A stretch of DNA of 64,000 nucleotides from Nocardia lijiangensis NBRC 108240. Lineage in GTDB: Bacteria; Actinomycetota; Actinomycetes; Mycobacteriales; Mycobacteriaceae. Of the stretch, positions 24,013 through 33,250 are shown in pieces. The notes below the pieces were generated by a model that saw nothing but the letters and a program-made list of their open reading frames with translations, was not told the DNA's origin and made no database searches. The stretch covers positions 1 to 64,000 of the forward strand of contig NZ_BDBP01000047.1 of the NCBI RefSeq assembly GCF_001613045.1, given 5' to 3'. The translations under genes were made by a program, and so were the position numbers. The stretch's first letter is position 1. Each line of letters opens with the position of its first letter.

Positions 24013-24873
24013 ATGGAGACAGTTCCGATCCAGGTGCCGGACGGCAGCACCATTCCGGTGCGGCTGGTTCCGGGCGAGGGTCAGCACCGGCATCCGGTCA
24101 CGCTCGACGCGCCGCGTCCGGTCGTGGTGATCGTGCCCGGGCTCGGTGTGCCGGGCGCGTACTACGAAATGGTCGCCCAGCAGCTCGCCGCGCGCGGATT
24201 CGATGCCGCCATCGGCGAATTGCGCGGTAACGGCGACAGCCGCCCGCGGCCGAGCCCGACCAGCACCTACGGCTACCACGAGCTGGTGTCGGTGGACTTC
24301 CCCGCGATCTTCGAGGTGGTGCGCGACCGGTTCCCGGGAAGCACGCCGTATCTGCTCGGGCACAGCATGGGCGGCCAGCTCGCCGTCATGTACGCGGCGC
24401 GGATCCGCGGCAGGCTGGGCGGGGTGATTCTCGTCGCCTCGGGCACGCCGTACTACCGCGGCTATCGCGGATTGTTCAGTCCCGGCATGCTGTTCGGCAC
24501 CGCGGCGGCCTCGCTGACCGCCAGCCTCGCCGGCTTCTGGCCGGGCGATCGGATCACGGTCGGCGGCTTCGGCCCCCAGTCGAAGGTGCTCATCTCCGAC
24601 TGGGCGCGGCTGGCGCGCACCGGCCGCTTCGTTCCGGTCGGGGCCGACATCGACTACGAGGAACGCATCGCCCGGCTGAAGCTGCCGGTCCTCTCGGTCA
24701 CCATCGAGGGCGACGAACTCACGCCGCGCGGCTCGGCCGAGCATCTACTCAGCAAGATGCCCGAGGCCGAGCTGACCACCTGGCATCAGCCGGAACGGTT
24801 GGGGCACAACGGCTGGATCCCGGATCCGAACTCCACCGTCGACCGAATCGAGAAGTGGCTGCGCGAGCGGTAG
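24013..24873 (+). CDS. Alpha/beta hydrolase
   Basis: 286 residues from ATG at 24013. The nucleophile elbow is GHSMGG with S118, preceded by the oxyanion-hole region VIVPGLGVPGAYY. The probable acid is in TIEGDELTP, and the histidine is in ERLGHNGW near the C-terminus. It has no signal peptide, so it is cytosolic. It belongs to a group of actinobacterial serine hydrolases often called lysophospholipase-like; the substrate is unknown. It follows the TetR gene and precedes a wax ester synthase, so a lipid ester is a reasonable guess. Confidence 0.85.
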   Translation: METVPIQVPDGSTIPVRLVPGEGQHRHPVTLDAPRPVVVIVPGLGVPGAYYEMVAQQLAARGFDAAIGELRGNGDSRPRPSPTSTYGYHELVSVDFPAIFEVVRDRFPGSTPYLLGHSMGGQLAVMYAARIRGRLGGVILVASGTPYYRGYRGLFSPGMLFGTAAASLTASLAGFWPGDRITVGGFGPQSKVLISDWARLARTGRFVPVGADIDYEERIARLKLPVLSVTIEGDELTPRGSAEHLLSKMPEAELTTWHQPERLGHNGWIPDPNSTVDRIEKWLRER

Positions 24874-25014
24874 TCGTGCGGCGGGCTCAGCGGCCGATCG
24901 CCGACCGGCCCGCGAAGCCGTCGAGCATGCGGCCGTGGTAGACGCCACGGCGTGGCAGCTACGCTGGGCGAAGCGGTACATTGCTCCGACTCGGGTTCGG
25001 CAAGGGACGGACAC

Positions 25015-26370
25015 ATGGTCGAGTTCATTTCTCCACCTGACGCGATCTTCCTGGTGAACGAGTCACGGGAACACCCGATGCACGTGGGTTCCCTCCAGCT
25101 GTTCCAGCCGCCGGAGGGCGCCGGGCCTGATTTCATCAGGTCCATCCACGAACGGATGCGCGCAATGCCGGTGCGCAGGCGGGTGTTCCGCAAGCGCCCC
25201 GGCACCCTGCTCGGCGGCATCTCCAGCCTCACCTGGTACTACGACGACGAGGTGGATCTGGACTACCACCTGCGCCGCTCCGCGCTCCCAACACCGGGCC
25301 GGGTGCGGGAACTGCTCGACCTCACGTCCCGGTTGCACGGCGGCCTGCTCGACCGGTATCGGCCCCTGTGGGAGCAGCATCTGATCGAGGGGCTCGACGA
25401 CGGCAGGCTCGCGGTCTACACCAAGGTCCACCACGCCCTGATCGACGGTATCGCGGCGCAACGCCTGTTGCAGCGCACGCTGAGCACCGACCCGCACGCG
25501 ACCGACGTGCGGGTGCCGTGGAGCATCGAGAGCGAGCACGAACGCGGGCGGGGTCCGTCGCTGGCCGGGCGCGCGACGGGTGCGTTGCGCGGTCTCGGGA
25601 GACTCGCGCCGTCGACCCTGACCATGGCCAAGCAGGCATTCGTGGAACATCGGCTCGCGCTCCCGTTCGACGCGCCGGACTCCATGTTCAACGTCCCGAT
25701 CGGCGGAGCGCGGCGCTGCGCGGCGCAGTCGTGGCCGCTGGCGCGGATACGGGCGGTGCAGGAGGCGGCCAGCGTCACCGTCAACGACGTGGTCCTCGCG
25801 ATGTGCTCGGCGGCGCTGCGCGCCTACCTGCTCGAACACGACGCGCTACCGGATCGGTCGCTGATCGCGATGGTCCCGGTGTCGCTGCGGCAGGACGGCG
25901 CGGGCGAGGCGAGCGGCAACGCCGTGGGCACCATCCTGTGCACCCTCGGCACCGATCTGCCCGACCCGGGCGAGCGCCTGCGCACGATCAGCGCGTCGAT
26001 GAGCGAGGGCAAACGATTGTTCGCGCAGATGCCGAAGGCGGAGGCGCTCGCGGTGTCCGCGCTGATGGTCGCGCCGCTCGGCCTGTCGAACGTCCCCGGT
26101 TTCGTCGCCATGACGCGCCCGCCGTTCAACATCGTGATCTCCAACGTGCCGGGGTCGCGCGAACCGATGTACTGGTACGGCGCGCGGCTGGACGGCAACT
26201 ATCCGATGTCGATCGTGCTGGACGGCCAGGCACTCAACATCACCGTCACGTCCAACGCGGGCAACCTCGATTTCGGCGTGGTCGGCTGCCGCCGCAGCGT
26301 GCCGCACCTGCAACGCCTCCTCCGACACCTGGAGAACGGGCTGGCCGAGCTCGAGCACGCCACCGCGTAG
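25015..26370 (+). CDS. Wax ester synthase / diacylglycerol acyltransferase (WS/DGAT)
   Basis: 451 residues from ATG at 25015, with AAGGGA upstream; this start gives the family opening (MVEFISPPDAIFLVNESREHPMHVGSL). The active site HHALIDG is at 139-145, with H140 the catalytic base. Later landmarks are NDVVLAMCSAALRAYL and NIVISNVPGSREPMYWYGARL. It transfers acyl groups from acyl-CoA to diacylglycerol or fatty alcohols to form storage lipids on the inner membrane face. Mycolic-acid actinobacteria carry many paralogs. It is convergent with a prolyl oligopeptidase gene. Confidence 0.95.
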   Translation: MVEFISPPDAIFLVNESREHPMHVGSLQLFQPPEGAGPDFIRSIHERMRAMPVRRRVFRKRPGTLLGGISSLTWYYDDEVDLDYHLRRSALPTPGRVRELLDLTSRLHGGLLDRYRPLWEQHLIEGLDDGRLAVYTKVHHALIDGIAAQRLLQRTLSTDPHATDVRVPWSIESEHERGRGPSLAGRATGALRGLGRLAPSTLTMAKQAFVEHRLALPFDAPDSMFNVPIGGARRCAAQSWPLARIRAVQEAASVTVNDVVLAMCSAALRAYLLEHDALPDRSLIAMVPVSLRQDGAGEASGNAVGTILCTLGTDLPDPGERLRTISASMSEGKRLFAQMPKAEALAVSALMVAPLGLSNVPGFVAMTRPPFNIVISNVPGSREPMYWYGARLDGNYPMSIVLDGQALNITVTSNAGNLDFGVVGCRRSVPHLQRLLRHLENGLAELEHATA

Positions 26371-26375
26371 TTCCC

Positions 26376-26416
26376 CCGACCTCGGCCGGACGCGGTTCGC
26401 GCCTGGCCGAGATCGG
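26376..26416. terminator. Convergent terminator hairpin
   Basis: CCGACCTCGGCC (26376-26387) pairs with GGCCGAGATCGG (26405-26416) with one mismatch, between the stop of the WS/DGAT gene and the stop of the convergent peptidase gene. Its position fits transcript ending from both sides. Confidence 0.65.
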
Positions 26417-26429
26417 CAGGGTCAGCCGC

Positions 26430-28484
26430 CTATTCGCTTCGCTCCATGAGCATTTGGGTGAAGAACTCGTAGATGAGCGCGGCCTGGAACGCCATCTGCT
26501 TGTTGTCCGCCGCGCCGCCGTGGCCGCCCTCGATGTTCTCGTGGTACCAGAACGTGTGGCCCTGCTCCTCCAGCAGCGCCGCCATCTTGCGGGCGTGACC
26601 GGGGTGCACGCGGTCGTCGCGGGTGGAGGTGGTGAGCAGGATCGGCGGATAGCCGGCGTCGGCGCGGGTGTTCTGGTACGGCGAGTACTTGCCGATGTAC
26701 TCCCACTCCTCCGGCTTGTCCGGGTCGCCGTACTCCGCCATCCACGAGGCGCCCGCCAGCAGCAGGTGGTAGCGCTTCATGTCGAGCAGCGGGACCTGGC
26801 AGACGATGGCGCCGAACAGCTCCGGATACCTGGTCAGCATCACGCCCATCAGCAGACCGCCGTTGCTGCCGCCCACCGCGCCGAGCTGTTCGGGCGTGGT
26901 GATGCCGCGATCGACGAGATCCCTGGCGATGGCCGCGAAATCCTCGTACACCTTGTGGCGGTTGGCTTTCTGCACCGAGGTGTGCCAATCCGGGCCGTAC
27001 TCGCCGCCGCCACGGATGTTGGTCATCACCCAGGTGCCGCCGCGCTCCAGCCAGCCCATGCCGGAGGCGCCGCTGTAGGCGGGGGTGCGGGAGACCTCGA
27101 AGCCGCCATAGCCGGACATGACGGTGGGGCCGGGCGCGTCCTTGCGGTCACGATGCCGGATCACGAAGTACGGCACCATCGTTCCGTCGTCGGAACGGGC
27201 GAAGAACTGCTCGGTCTCGACGCCGTCCGCGTCGAAGAAGGCGGGCTCCTGCTTGAGCTGCTCGGTGCTGCCGCCGACCGCACTGGCCAGCAGCGTTGCG
27301 GGCGTGGTGAATCCGCTCGTGGTGAGCATGAACTCGTCGCCGCCCTCCAGCGGGTCCAGGTTCATGACGCTGGTCGTCGCCATCGGCGGGGTGTCGGCCA
27401 GCGGCTCGATGGCCCAACCGTCTGGTCCCGGGGTCAGCACGTGCAGTTTGGTCTGCACGTCTTGCAGGGTGATGAGCAGCAGGTGGTTCTCGGTCCAGCC
27501 GTAGCCGTGCAGCGAGGTGTGCGCGTCGGGGGTGAAGAGCACCTCGAATTCCCTTGCGCCCGAGAGGAAGCTCTCGAAATCGATGGTCAGCAGCGCGCCG
27601 GACGGATAGGTCACCCCGCCCACCTCCCACGGCGACTTCAGCCGGACCAGCAGCCAGTCCTTGTACCAGGATTCGCTCGCGTCGGTCGGCACGTCGATGT
27701 AGCGCAGCGTGCCGTCCGGCTCGATGAGGTACACCTCTTCGTTGAAGAAATCGGTGGCGCGGCCGACGAAATGGCGTTCGTAGCCGGGGGTGCGGTCGTA
27801 GCCTGCCGAGACCGCCACATCGTCCGCGGCGCCCTCGAAAACCGTTTCGGCGTCGGCGAGTTCGGTGCCGCGGTGCCAGCGCTTGGCGATGCGCGGATAT
27901 CCGGACTCGGTCAGCGAACCCGGCCCGAAATCGGTGCCGACGTACACCGAGTCGACATCGATCCACCTGATCTCCGATTTGGCTTCGGGCAGGAAGTAGC
28001 CGCCGTCCGCCACATCGACGAATTCCCTTCGGTCGATGTCGAATTCGCGAACGACCTTGGCGTCGGCGCCGCCACGGGACAGGCTGATGAGCGCGCGCGA
28101 CTGCTCGGGGCGCAGCACCGCCGCGCCGCCCCACACCCAGTTCTCGCTTTCGGCGGTGGCGAGGGCGTCCAGGTCGATCAGGACGTCCCACTCCGGCGAT
28201 TCCTTGGCGTACTCGGCGAACGTGGTGCGACGCCACAGGCCACGCGGGTGTTCGGCGTCGCGCCAGAAGTTGTACAGCCAGCGGCCCCGGCGGCCCGGGT
28301 AGGCGATCTTGGTGTCGGTGTCGAGCATGTCGAGGATGCGATGCTCCAGGTCGGCGAACCGCTCGGTCGAGGCGAAGCGCTCCCCGACCACCTCGTTGTG
28401 CGCGCGCGCCCACGCCAGGGGCCGCTCGCCGGTCACTTCTTCGAGCCAGAGGTAAGGATCCGTCACGTTCTGCTCAACGCTCAT
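26430..28484 (-). CDS. Prolyl oligopeptidase family serine peptidase
   Basis: 684 residues from ATG at 28484, the normal length for S9A enzymes. The N-terminal PYLWLEEVTGERPLAWARAHN is the family opening; a seven-bladed propeller occupies about 70-420. The catalytic domain has GGSNGG with S540, the acid in TSTRDDRVHP at about 623-624, and H655 in IEGGHGG. No signal peptide, so it is cytosolic. It cleaves short peptides after proline or related residues. It shares its upstream gap of about 120 bases with a secreted protein gene read in the same direction. Confidence 0.95.
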   Translation of the reverse strand: MSVEQNVTDPYLWLEEVTGERPLAWARAHNEVVGERFASTERFADLEHRILDMLDTDTKIAYPGRRGRWLYNFWRDAEHPRGLWRRTTFAEYAKESPEWDVLIDLDALATAESENWVWGGAAVLRPEQSRALISLSRGGADAKVVREFDIDRREFVDVADGGYFLPEAKSEIRWIDVDSVYVGTDFGPGSLTESGYPRIAKRWHRGTELADAETVFEGAADDVAVSAGYDRTPGYERHFVGRATDFFNEEVYLIEPDGTLRYIDVPTDASESWYKDWLLVRLKSPWEVGGVTYPSGALLTIDFESFLSGAREFEVLFTPDAHTSLHGYGWTENHLLLITLQDVQTKLHVLTPGPDGWAIEPLADTPPMATTSVMNLDPLEGGDEFMLTTSGFTTPATLLASAVGGSTEQLKQEPAFFDADGVETEQFFARSDDGTMVPYFVIRHRDRKDAPGPTVMSGYGGFEVSRTPAYSGASGMGWLERGGTWVMTNIRGGGEYGPDWHTSVQKANRHKVYEDFAAIARDLVDRGITTPEQLGAVGGSNGGLLMGVMLTRYPELFGAIVCQVPLLDMKRYHLLLAGASWMAEYGDPDKPEEWEYIGKYSPYQNTRADAGYPPILLTTSTRDDRVHPGHARKMAALLEEQGHTFWYHENIEGGHGGAADNKQMAFQAALIYEFFTQMLMERSE

Positions 28485-28602
28485 GCCTGCGCCTCGCTGG
28501 CGCTCGGCTCCGGCATGCGCGAAGCGCGCTGGGACATGATTCGCTCACTGCGTTCCCTCATACCAATATTGTTGCTGAGCGACGTCGTCCCTGCGTGCGC
28601 GG

Positions 28603-29148
28603 TTACCAGAAGTGTGCGACGTCGAGCACGACTCGCGACCCACCGCCCGGCCCATCCAGCGTGAACACCCGGAACGGCAGCCGCGACCGCACGCCGAGAC
28701 CGAAGGTGGTCTGACCTTCGAACGAACCAGCCCAGGCGACCTGACGGAAGGTCTGATAGCCGCCGACCCTCGCCAGTTCACCGCGATCGGCCGGGCGGTA
28801 GGTGCTGCTGCCCGCGTCGTCGTAGGCGGGTGCATGCACCGTCACGCTGAGGAACGCATCGCCGCGCAGCGGCACGGGCGCGCCCGACGCATCCATGGTC
28901 ACCGAGCCGACATAGGCGGCCCGGTAGCCGGTCACCGGGCCCGCGACGTCGATGACCAGACGGTCGAAACATTGGTGGCGGCCGGAACGCACATTCGTGA
29001 CCTGAGCGGTCGAGTGGCTCGGGTCCGACTTGTCCAGCGAACCCCAGACCAGGCCGCAGTAGGAGGGAGCCGCGAGAGCGGAGTTGGGGATGATCGAGAA
29101 TCCGATTCCGGCGACCAGCGCGGAAATCAGAACGAGGAAGCGACGCAC
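28603..29148 (-). CDS. Secreted AMIN-like domain protein
   Basis: 181 residues from ATG at 29148. A signal peptide (MRRFLVLISALVAGIGFSIIPNSALA) probably ends after residue 26. The mature domain has HQCFDRLVIDVAGPVTGYRAAYVGSV and ends FRVFTLDGPGGGSRVVLDVAHFW, the pattern I recall for AMIN-like secreted proteins in actinobacteria, beta-rich with conserved cysteines C31 and C60. No catalytic function is known. It is divergent from the dipeptidase gene. Confidence 0.8.
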   Translation of the reverse strand: MRRFLVLISALVAGIGFSIIPNSALAAPSYCGLVWGSLDKSDPSHSTAQVTNVRSGRHQCFDRLVIDVAGPVTGYRAAYVGSVTMDASGAPVPLRGDAFLSVTVHAPAYDDAGSSTYRPADRGELARVGGYQTFRQVAWAGSFEGQTTFGLGVRSRLPFRVFTLDGPGGGSRVVLDVAHFW

Positions 29149-29327
29149 GTCGCACCGCCTTGGGCAGTGGGGGATGAAACAACCGGAAAATCGGTCGAAT
29201 CGGACGTTTCGTTAGCCGCGATCGGGTCGCGGATCGGTCTCGAATTCACCTCGTGCGGGTGCGGACGGTTTTCGTCCGGCGGTGCTTCTAGGATCGGAAT
29301 TCCTCACCGAGCGACAGGAGTCCGAAT

Positions 29328-30302
29328 TTGCCGCCCTTCCTATGGGAACAGCACTGCTGTCTGCCGCTGCTGCCCTCCGCGGACATCGCGGAGCTGGCCA
29401 GGTACCCGCTCGGCTCGTACCTGTCGGTGAACATCGGATACTCCAGGCAGCGCACCGCGGACGCGCTGGCGCTGGTGCGGCAGTTCCGCCGGGATGCGTT
29501 GGCGGACGGGCGCTTCCGGCTAGTCGCCGGGCTGGACGACCTCGGCGACCCGGAGCGGATCGCGCTGGCCTTCGATCTCGAGGACTCCGGTCCGCTCGGC
29601 GGCGACCTGGACAACGTCGAGGTGTTCCACGACCTCGGGGTGCGCTCGCTGCTGCCGACCTACAACCACGCCAACGTGGCGGGCTGCGGTTGCCTGGATA
29701 CCGAGGACACCGGCATCACCGCCTACGGTAAGGACCTGGTGCGCAAGCTCAACGAGGTCGGCGTGTTCGTCGACGGCGCGCACTGTTCCCGGCGCACCGG
29801 GCTCGACCTCTCCGCGTGCACCGCCGTGCCGATGATCTACAGCCACGCCAACTTCGCCGCGCTGTGGGATCACCCGCGCAACATCACCGACGATCAGGCC
29901 AGGGCCTGCGCCGAGACCGGCGGCGTCATCGGTATCAACGGCGTCGGAATCTTCCTGGGCCGCAACGAAGCAGGCGCGCAGGCGGAGCGCGTTGCGGCGA
30001 TGGCCGACCACATTCGGTACGGTGCCGAACTGGTCGGCATCGAGCACATCGGCGTCGGCTCGGACTACTCCTTCGACGGCGCGGACTTCAATGCCGAACT
30101 CTTCGCCAACCCTGAGGCGTTCTCCGAGTCCTACACCAAATGGGGCCCGCTGCAATGGGTTCCGCCGGAAGACCTGCTCGGCCTCGGCGTGGGTGCCGGG
30201 CTCGACGCGGAACTTGCCGCGCGCGGCTTCACCGAGGACGAGCGGACCGCGGTATTCGGCGGGAACTTCCGGCGGGTCGCCGAGCAGGTCTGGCGGAACT
30301 GA
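29328..30302 (+). CDS. Membrane dipeptidase-like protein (M19 family)
   Basis: 324 residues from TTG at 29328, chosen for AGGAG 7 bases upstream. Metal-site motifs of renal-type dipeptidases are recognisable: FDLEDSG (bridging Glu), VDGAHCSRRT, MIYSHANFAALWDHPRNI and HIGVGSDYSFDG. The usual N-terminal HxD pair is altered: the start reads WEQHCCLPLLP, so one ligand may be changed. It may hydrolyse dipeptides or a lactone/amide; this divergent branch is not characterised to my knowledge. Its last 25 codons and the following DNA form the first unit of a tandem repeat array. Confidence 0.87.
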   Translation: MPPFLWEQHCCLPLLPSADIAELARYPLGSYLSVNIGYSRQRTADALALVRQFRRDALADGRFRLVAGLDDLGDPERIALAFDLEDSGPLGGDLDNVEVFHDLGVRSLLPTYNHANVAGCGCLDTEDTGITAYGKDLVRKLNEVGVFVDGAHCSRRTGLDLSACTAVPMIYSHANFAALWDHPRNITDDQARACAETGGVIGINGVGIFLGRNEAGAQAERVAAMADHIRYGAELVGIEHIGVGSDYSFDGADFNAELFANPEAFSESYTKWGPLQWVPPEDLLGLGVGAGLDAELAARGFTEDERTAVFGGNFRRVAEQVWRN

Positions 30303-30642
30303 GTTCGCTCGATCGCCCCAGGGTCACGAGTTCACCAAGGATGAGCGGGCCGCGCGGTGTTCCGCGAGACCTACCGCCGGCTCGGCGAGCAGGTTTGGCG
30401 GGACTGAGTTCGCTCGATCGCCCCAGGGTCACGAGTTCACCGAGGGCGAGCGGGCCGCGGGTGTTTGGCGGGGACTTCCGGCGGGTCGGCGAGCAGGTCT
30501 GGCGGAGCTGAGTTCGCTCGATCCGTCCCAGGTGCTCGGGTTCACCGGGGGGAGCGGGCTGCGGTGTTCGGCGGGAACTTCCGCTGGGGCGCCGAGCAGG
30601 TCTGGCGCGACCGAGTTCGCTCGATCACCCCAGGCGCACGAG
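30228..30642. repeat. Tandem array of a 103-105-base unit at the dipeptidase 3' end
   Basis: Four imperfect units begin at 30228, 30331, 30436 and 30541, each opening TTCACC. Unit 1 is the functional end of the dipeptidase gene with its stop. Units 2-4 carry decayed copies of the same C-terminus (for example DERAA then GEQVWRD and a stop), then GAGTTCGCTCGAT and a 15-base stretch like the 3' end of the convergent reductase gene. The last unit runs into that gene, whose stop is at 30625. About 70-80% identity between units by eye. Confidence 0.9.
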
Positions 30643-31656
30643 CATCTTGCCGGTGTTGGCGCCGGACAGCACGCCGAGGAATGCGGCGGGCGCCTGCTCC
30701 AGACCTTCGTAGACGGTTTCCCTGGTGCGCAGGGTGCCGTCGGCGAGCCAGGCGGCGGCCTTGCCGATGTACTCCCCGAAGATCGGGAAGTAACTGCTCA
30801 CCAGCATGCCGCGTAGCGAAACCTCATTGGTGGCAGCCAGATACAGATCGGGGCCAGGCTCGCCGGTCGCGCCGTTGTAGCCGCTGATCGCGCCGACCAG
30901 CGCGACGCGCCCCTTCGGTCGCATGGCCGCCACGGCGACGCGCAGGTGCTCACCGCCGACGCTGTCCAGGTAGACATCGATGCCCTCCGGCGCGGCCGCC
31001 GCGAGCTGTCCGGCCAGATCGCCCGCGCGGTAGTCGATGGCGGTGTCGAAACCGAATTCTTCCAGCAGCAGGGCCGTTTTCGCCGGACCGCCCGCCGAGC
31101 CGATCACCCGGCTCGCCCCCAGTGCCTTGGCGAGCTGACCTGCGACGCTGCCCACCGCACCCGCCGCCGCCGAGACGAAGACGGTATCGCCGGGCCGAAC
31201 CGGCGCCACATCGGTGAGCGCCGCGTACGCGGTGAGCCCGGTGGTGCCCAGCGCGCCGAGGAAGTGCTGCGGCGCGGCCGCGGTCGTGTCGACCGGGGTC
31301 GCCAGCTCCGCGTCGAGAACCGCGTGCTCACGCCACCCCGCGAAGTGAGTCACCTGGGCGCCCACCGGAATCCGCGCCGAGCGCGAGGCAATCACCTCAC
31401 CGACCGCAGAGCCCTCCATGGCCGCACCGACCTGGAACGGAGCGATATAGGACGGACGGTCATCCATCCGCCCCCGCATGTAAGGGTCGACCGACATCCA
31501 GGTATTGCGCACCAGGATCTGACCGTCGGCGAGCTCAGGGATCGGACGGGTCACCAGCGCGAAGTTCGCGGCGCTCGGCGCACCCTCGGGGCGCGCCGCC
31601 AACTGAATCTCCCGGGTACTGACGGGCAATGTGGCCGAAATCGACTGAGTAGTCAT
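30625..31656 (-). CDS. NADP-dependent medium-chain oxidoreductase (curcumin reductase-like)
   Basis: 343 residues from ATG at 31656 (MTTQSISATL); a longer frame lacks family support. The sequence matches the zinc-free MDR branch: PDGAPSAANFAL-like opening, MSVDPYMRGRM, GALGTTGLTAYAAL and the NADP site VSAAAGAVGSVAGQLAKALG, then GYNG and the C-terminus AFLGVLSGANTGKMLVRLG. These enzymes reduce the double bond of enones or quinones with NADPH. Its last codons overlap the final repeat unit of the neighbouring array. It is convergent with the dipeptidase gene. Confidence 0.93.
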   Translation of the reverse strand: MTTQSISATLPVSTREIQLAARPEGAPSAANFALVTRPIPELADGQILVRNTWMSVDPYMRGRMDDRPSYIAPFQVGAAMEGSAVGEVIASRSARIPVGAQVTHFAGWREHAVLDAELATPVDTTAAAPQHFLGALGTTGLTAYAALTDVAPVRPGDTVFVSAAAGAVGSVAGQLAKALGASRVIGSAGGPAKTALLLEEFGFDTAIDYRAGDLAGQLAAAAPEGIDVYLDSVGGEHLRVAVAAMRPKGRVALVGAISGYNGATGEPGPDLYLAATNEVSLRGMLVSSYFPIFGEYIGKAAAWLADGTLRTRETVYEGLEQAPAAFLGVLSGANTGKMLVRLG

Positions 31657-32452
31657 CTGTTTCGCACTTTCTCGAGAACCTCCCGGACAGTTCCATCCGG
31701 TACCGACGACGCTATGAGCCCGCAACCCAACTTCCCAGGCCCTCCACCGCCACCAACCGGCCCAAACACGCCACCATCCCGGCGCCCTCTCCGACCACCG
31801 CCGCAGGCCCGACCTCGCAGAGGCTTCATGCGCCTCGCAGGGGTTGCAACGTCTGCGAGGCGTGTGGAAGGTATGCGAGGCACGCGTCGCGCCCGGCGCT
31901 GTACGTCATCGGGTCGGCGCGGCGTACTTGGCGCTGAGGCCAGGCGCGGCCTCAGAAAGGGGTCCGCATGTCTCACAGGGTTGAGCGTTCTGTGATGCGT
32001 GTGGAAGGTATGTGAGGCGCGTGTCGCGTCGGCGCCGCATGTCATCGGCTCGGCGCAGGGGGAGTCCCCCGCTGCCACAAAGGGGCCGTACGCCTCACAG
32101 GCTCGAGTGCGCTGCGAAGCGTGTCGACGGTGTGTGGCGCGTTCTTCCGCCGTAGCTCACGGGTTGGGCGCCTCCGGGCTGTGCCCGCCGCTGTGGCAGG
32201 CGCGGCCTCACATAGGCGGTGCACGCTTCGCCGGGTTGAGCCTGGCTTTGTTCGCGATCTCTGACGGCGGTTGTTCACGAATCCTGACGGCGGCTGGAGA
32301 AGGGGTGGTGGGCGTGTCGCTCACGAATATCGACGGCAGTCCGAACGCGACAGCGCGTACGTGCGCCTAGTGGCCAGTGCGACCGGGCCGATGAGTTTCG
32401 GTGTTCGGACCCGTCGGTATCGGTGACAGACACTCGACCGGGAGAATCGACG
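31657..32452. repeat. Gene-free stretch with degenerate direct repeats
   Basis: About 800 bases with no convincing gene. Degenerate copies of a unit with CACA(A/G)AGG ... CTCACAGG..TTGAGC are seen around 31814-31850, 31951-31986, 32076-32107 and 32208-32241. A longer partner, GTGTGGAAGGTATGxGAGG ... GTCATCGGxTCGGCGC, occurs at 31862-31920 and 32000-32056. A further trace lies at 33199-33224, beyond the next gene. The promoter of the mycothiol-type enzyme must lie at the right end, near 32400. Confidence 0.65.
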
Positions 32453-33094
32453 ATGGACCGTGACCTGATCCTGACCTGGGTGCGAGCGGAGCGACTCGCC
32501 CTCGCTGACTTCCTCGACAACCTGACCGAAACCGAATGGGCCCAGGACTCGCTGTGCTCCAGCTGGACCGTTCACGACGTGCTCGCCCACATCACCGTCC
32601 GGGACACCGTGTGGACCGCACTTGTGGGCATGATCCGTGCCCGGGGCAACTGGGATCGGATGACCGCCGAGCTGGCGCGCGAGCACGCCGCACGGTTCAC
32701 GCCCACCCAGCTGATCGCACAGTTGCGGGAAGCCGCTGGCTCGGCCCACCGGGCACCCGGTGCGGGACCGGTGGATCCGTTGGTGGACATCATCGTGCAT
32801 GGGCAGGACATCGCCCGTCCGCTCGGACGAAGCTGGCAGACACCGGCCGAGCGGGTCGTGGTCGCGCTCGACCATGTGCTCACCAGTAGGTTCTACGGTG
32901 CGCGGAAAGGGTTTCGCGGAGCGCGTTTGACTGCGACCGACACAGAGTGGACCTACGGAGACGGACTCGAGGAGATCAATGGGTCGGCAATCGATCTACT
33001 GCTCCTCGCGACAGGCCGTCAGGATTCACGAACACAACCTCCCCTGACACACCCGGTGCCGTCACGATTCACGGACAACCGACGTCAGACATGA
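32453..33094 (+). CDS. Maleylpyruvate isomerase family mycothiol-dependent enzyme
   Basis: 213 residues from ATG at 32453, with GGAGA 7 bases upstream; a GTG at 32423 is in frame but poorly placed. The DinB-like four-helix fold is indicated by LADFLDNLTETEWAQDSLCSSWTVHDVLAHITVRD, with metal ligand His in HDVLAHI and a second in DIIVHGQDIARPLG. Members use mycothiol, the thiol of actinobacteria, for isomerisation or detoxification; many have no known substrate. The enzyme stands alone between two stretches of repeat-like DNA. Confidence 0.85.
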   Translation: MDRDLILTWVRAERLALADFLDNLTETEWAQDSLCSSWTVHDVLAHITVRDTVWTALVGMIRARGNWDRMTAELAREHAARFTPTQLIAQLREAAGSAHRAPGAGPVDPLVDIIVHGQDIARPLGRSWQTPAERVVVALDHVLTSRFYGARKGFRGARLTATDTEWTYGDGLEEINGSAIDLLLLATGRQDSRTQPPLTHPVPSRFTDNRRQT

Positions 33095-33250
33095 TGGACA
33101 AAACCATGAGCCCTCTGTGAAGTGCGTGGGCACATCGTGGCCAGCGCCGCACGTCGCCGGGGCGGCAGCGGGTACCGCTGCTCTGGCAGATGAGCCCGCA
33201 CAAAGGCTTTGCAGGGCTGAGCCTTTGGGGGGAGTGGTGAGGGGCGCGAA

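Noticed and set aside
25368..28664. Very long open frame of about 1100 codons on the plus strand
   Set aside because: It runs through the WS/DGAT gene and antisense to the prolyl oligopeptidase gene; composition is typical of antisense high-GC frames and both real genes have full catalytic motifs.
30331..30620. Short frames in the tandem array as separate genes
   Set aside because: They are decayed copies of the dipeptidase end with frame changes and no ribosome sites.
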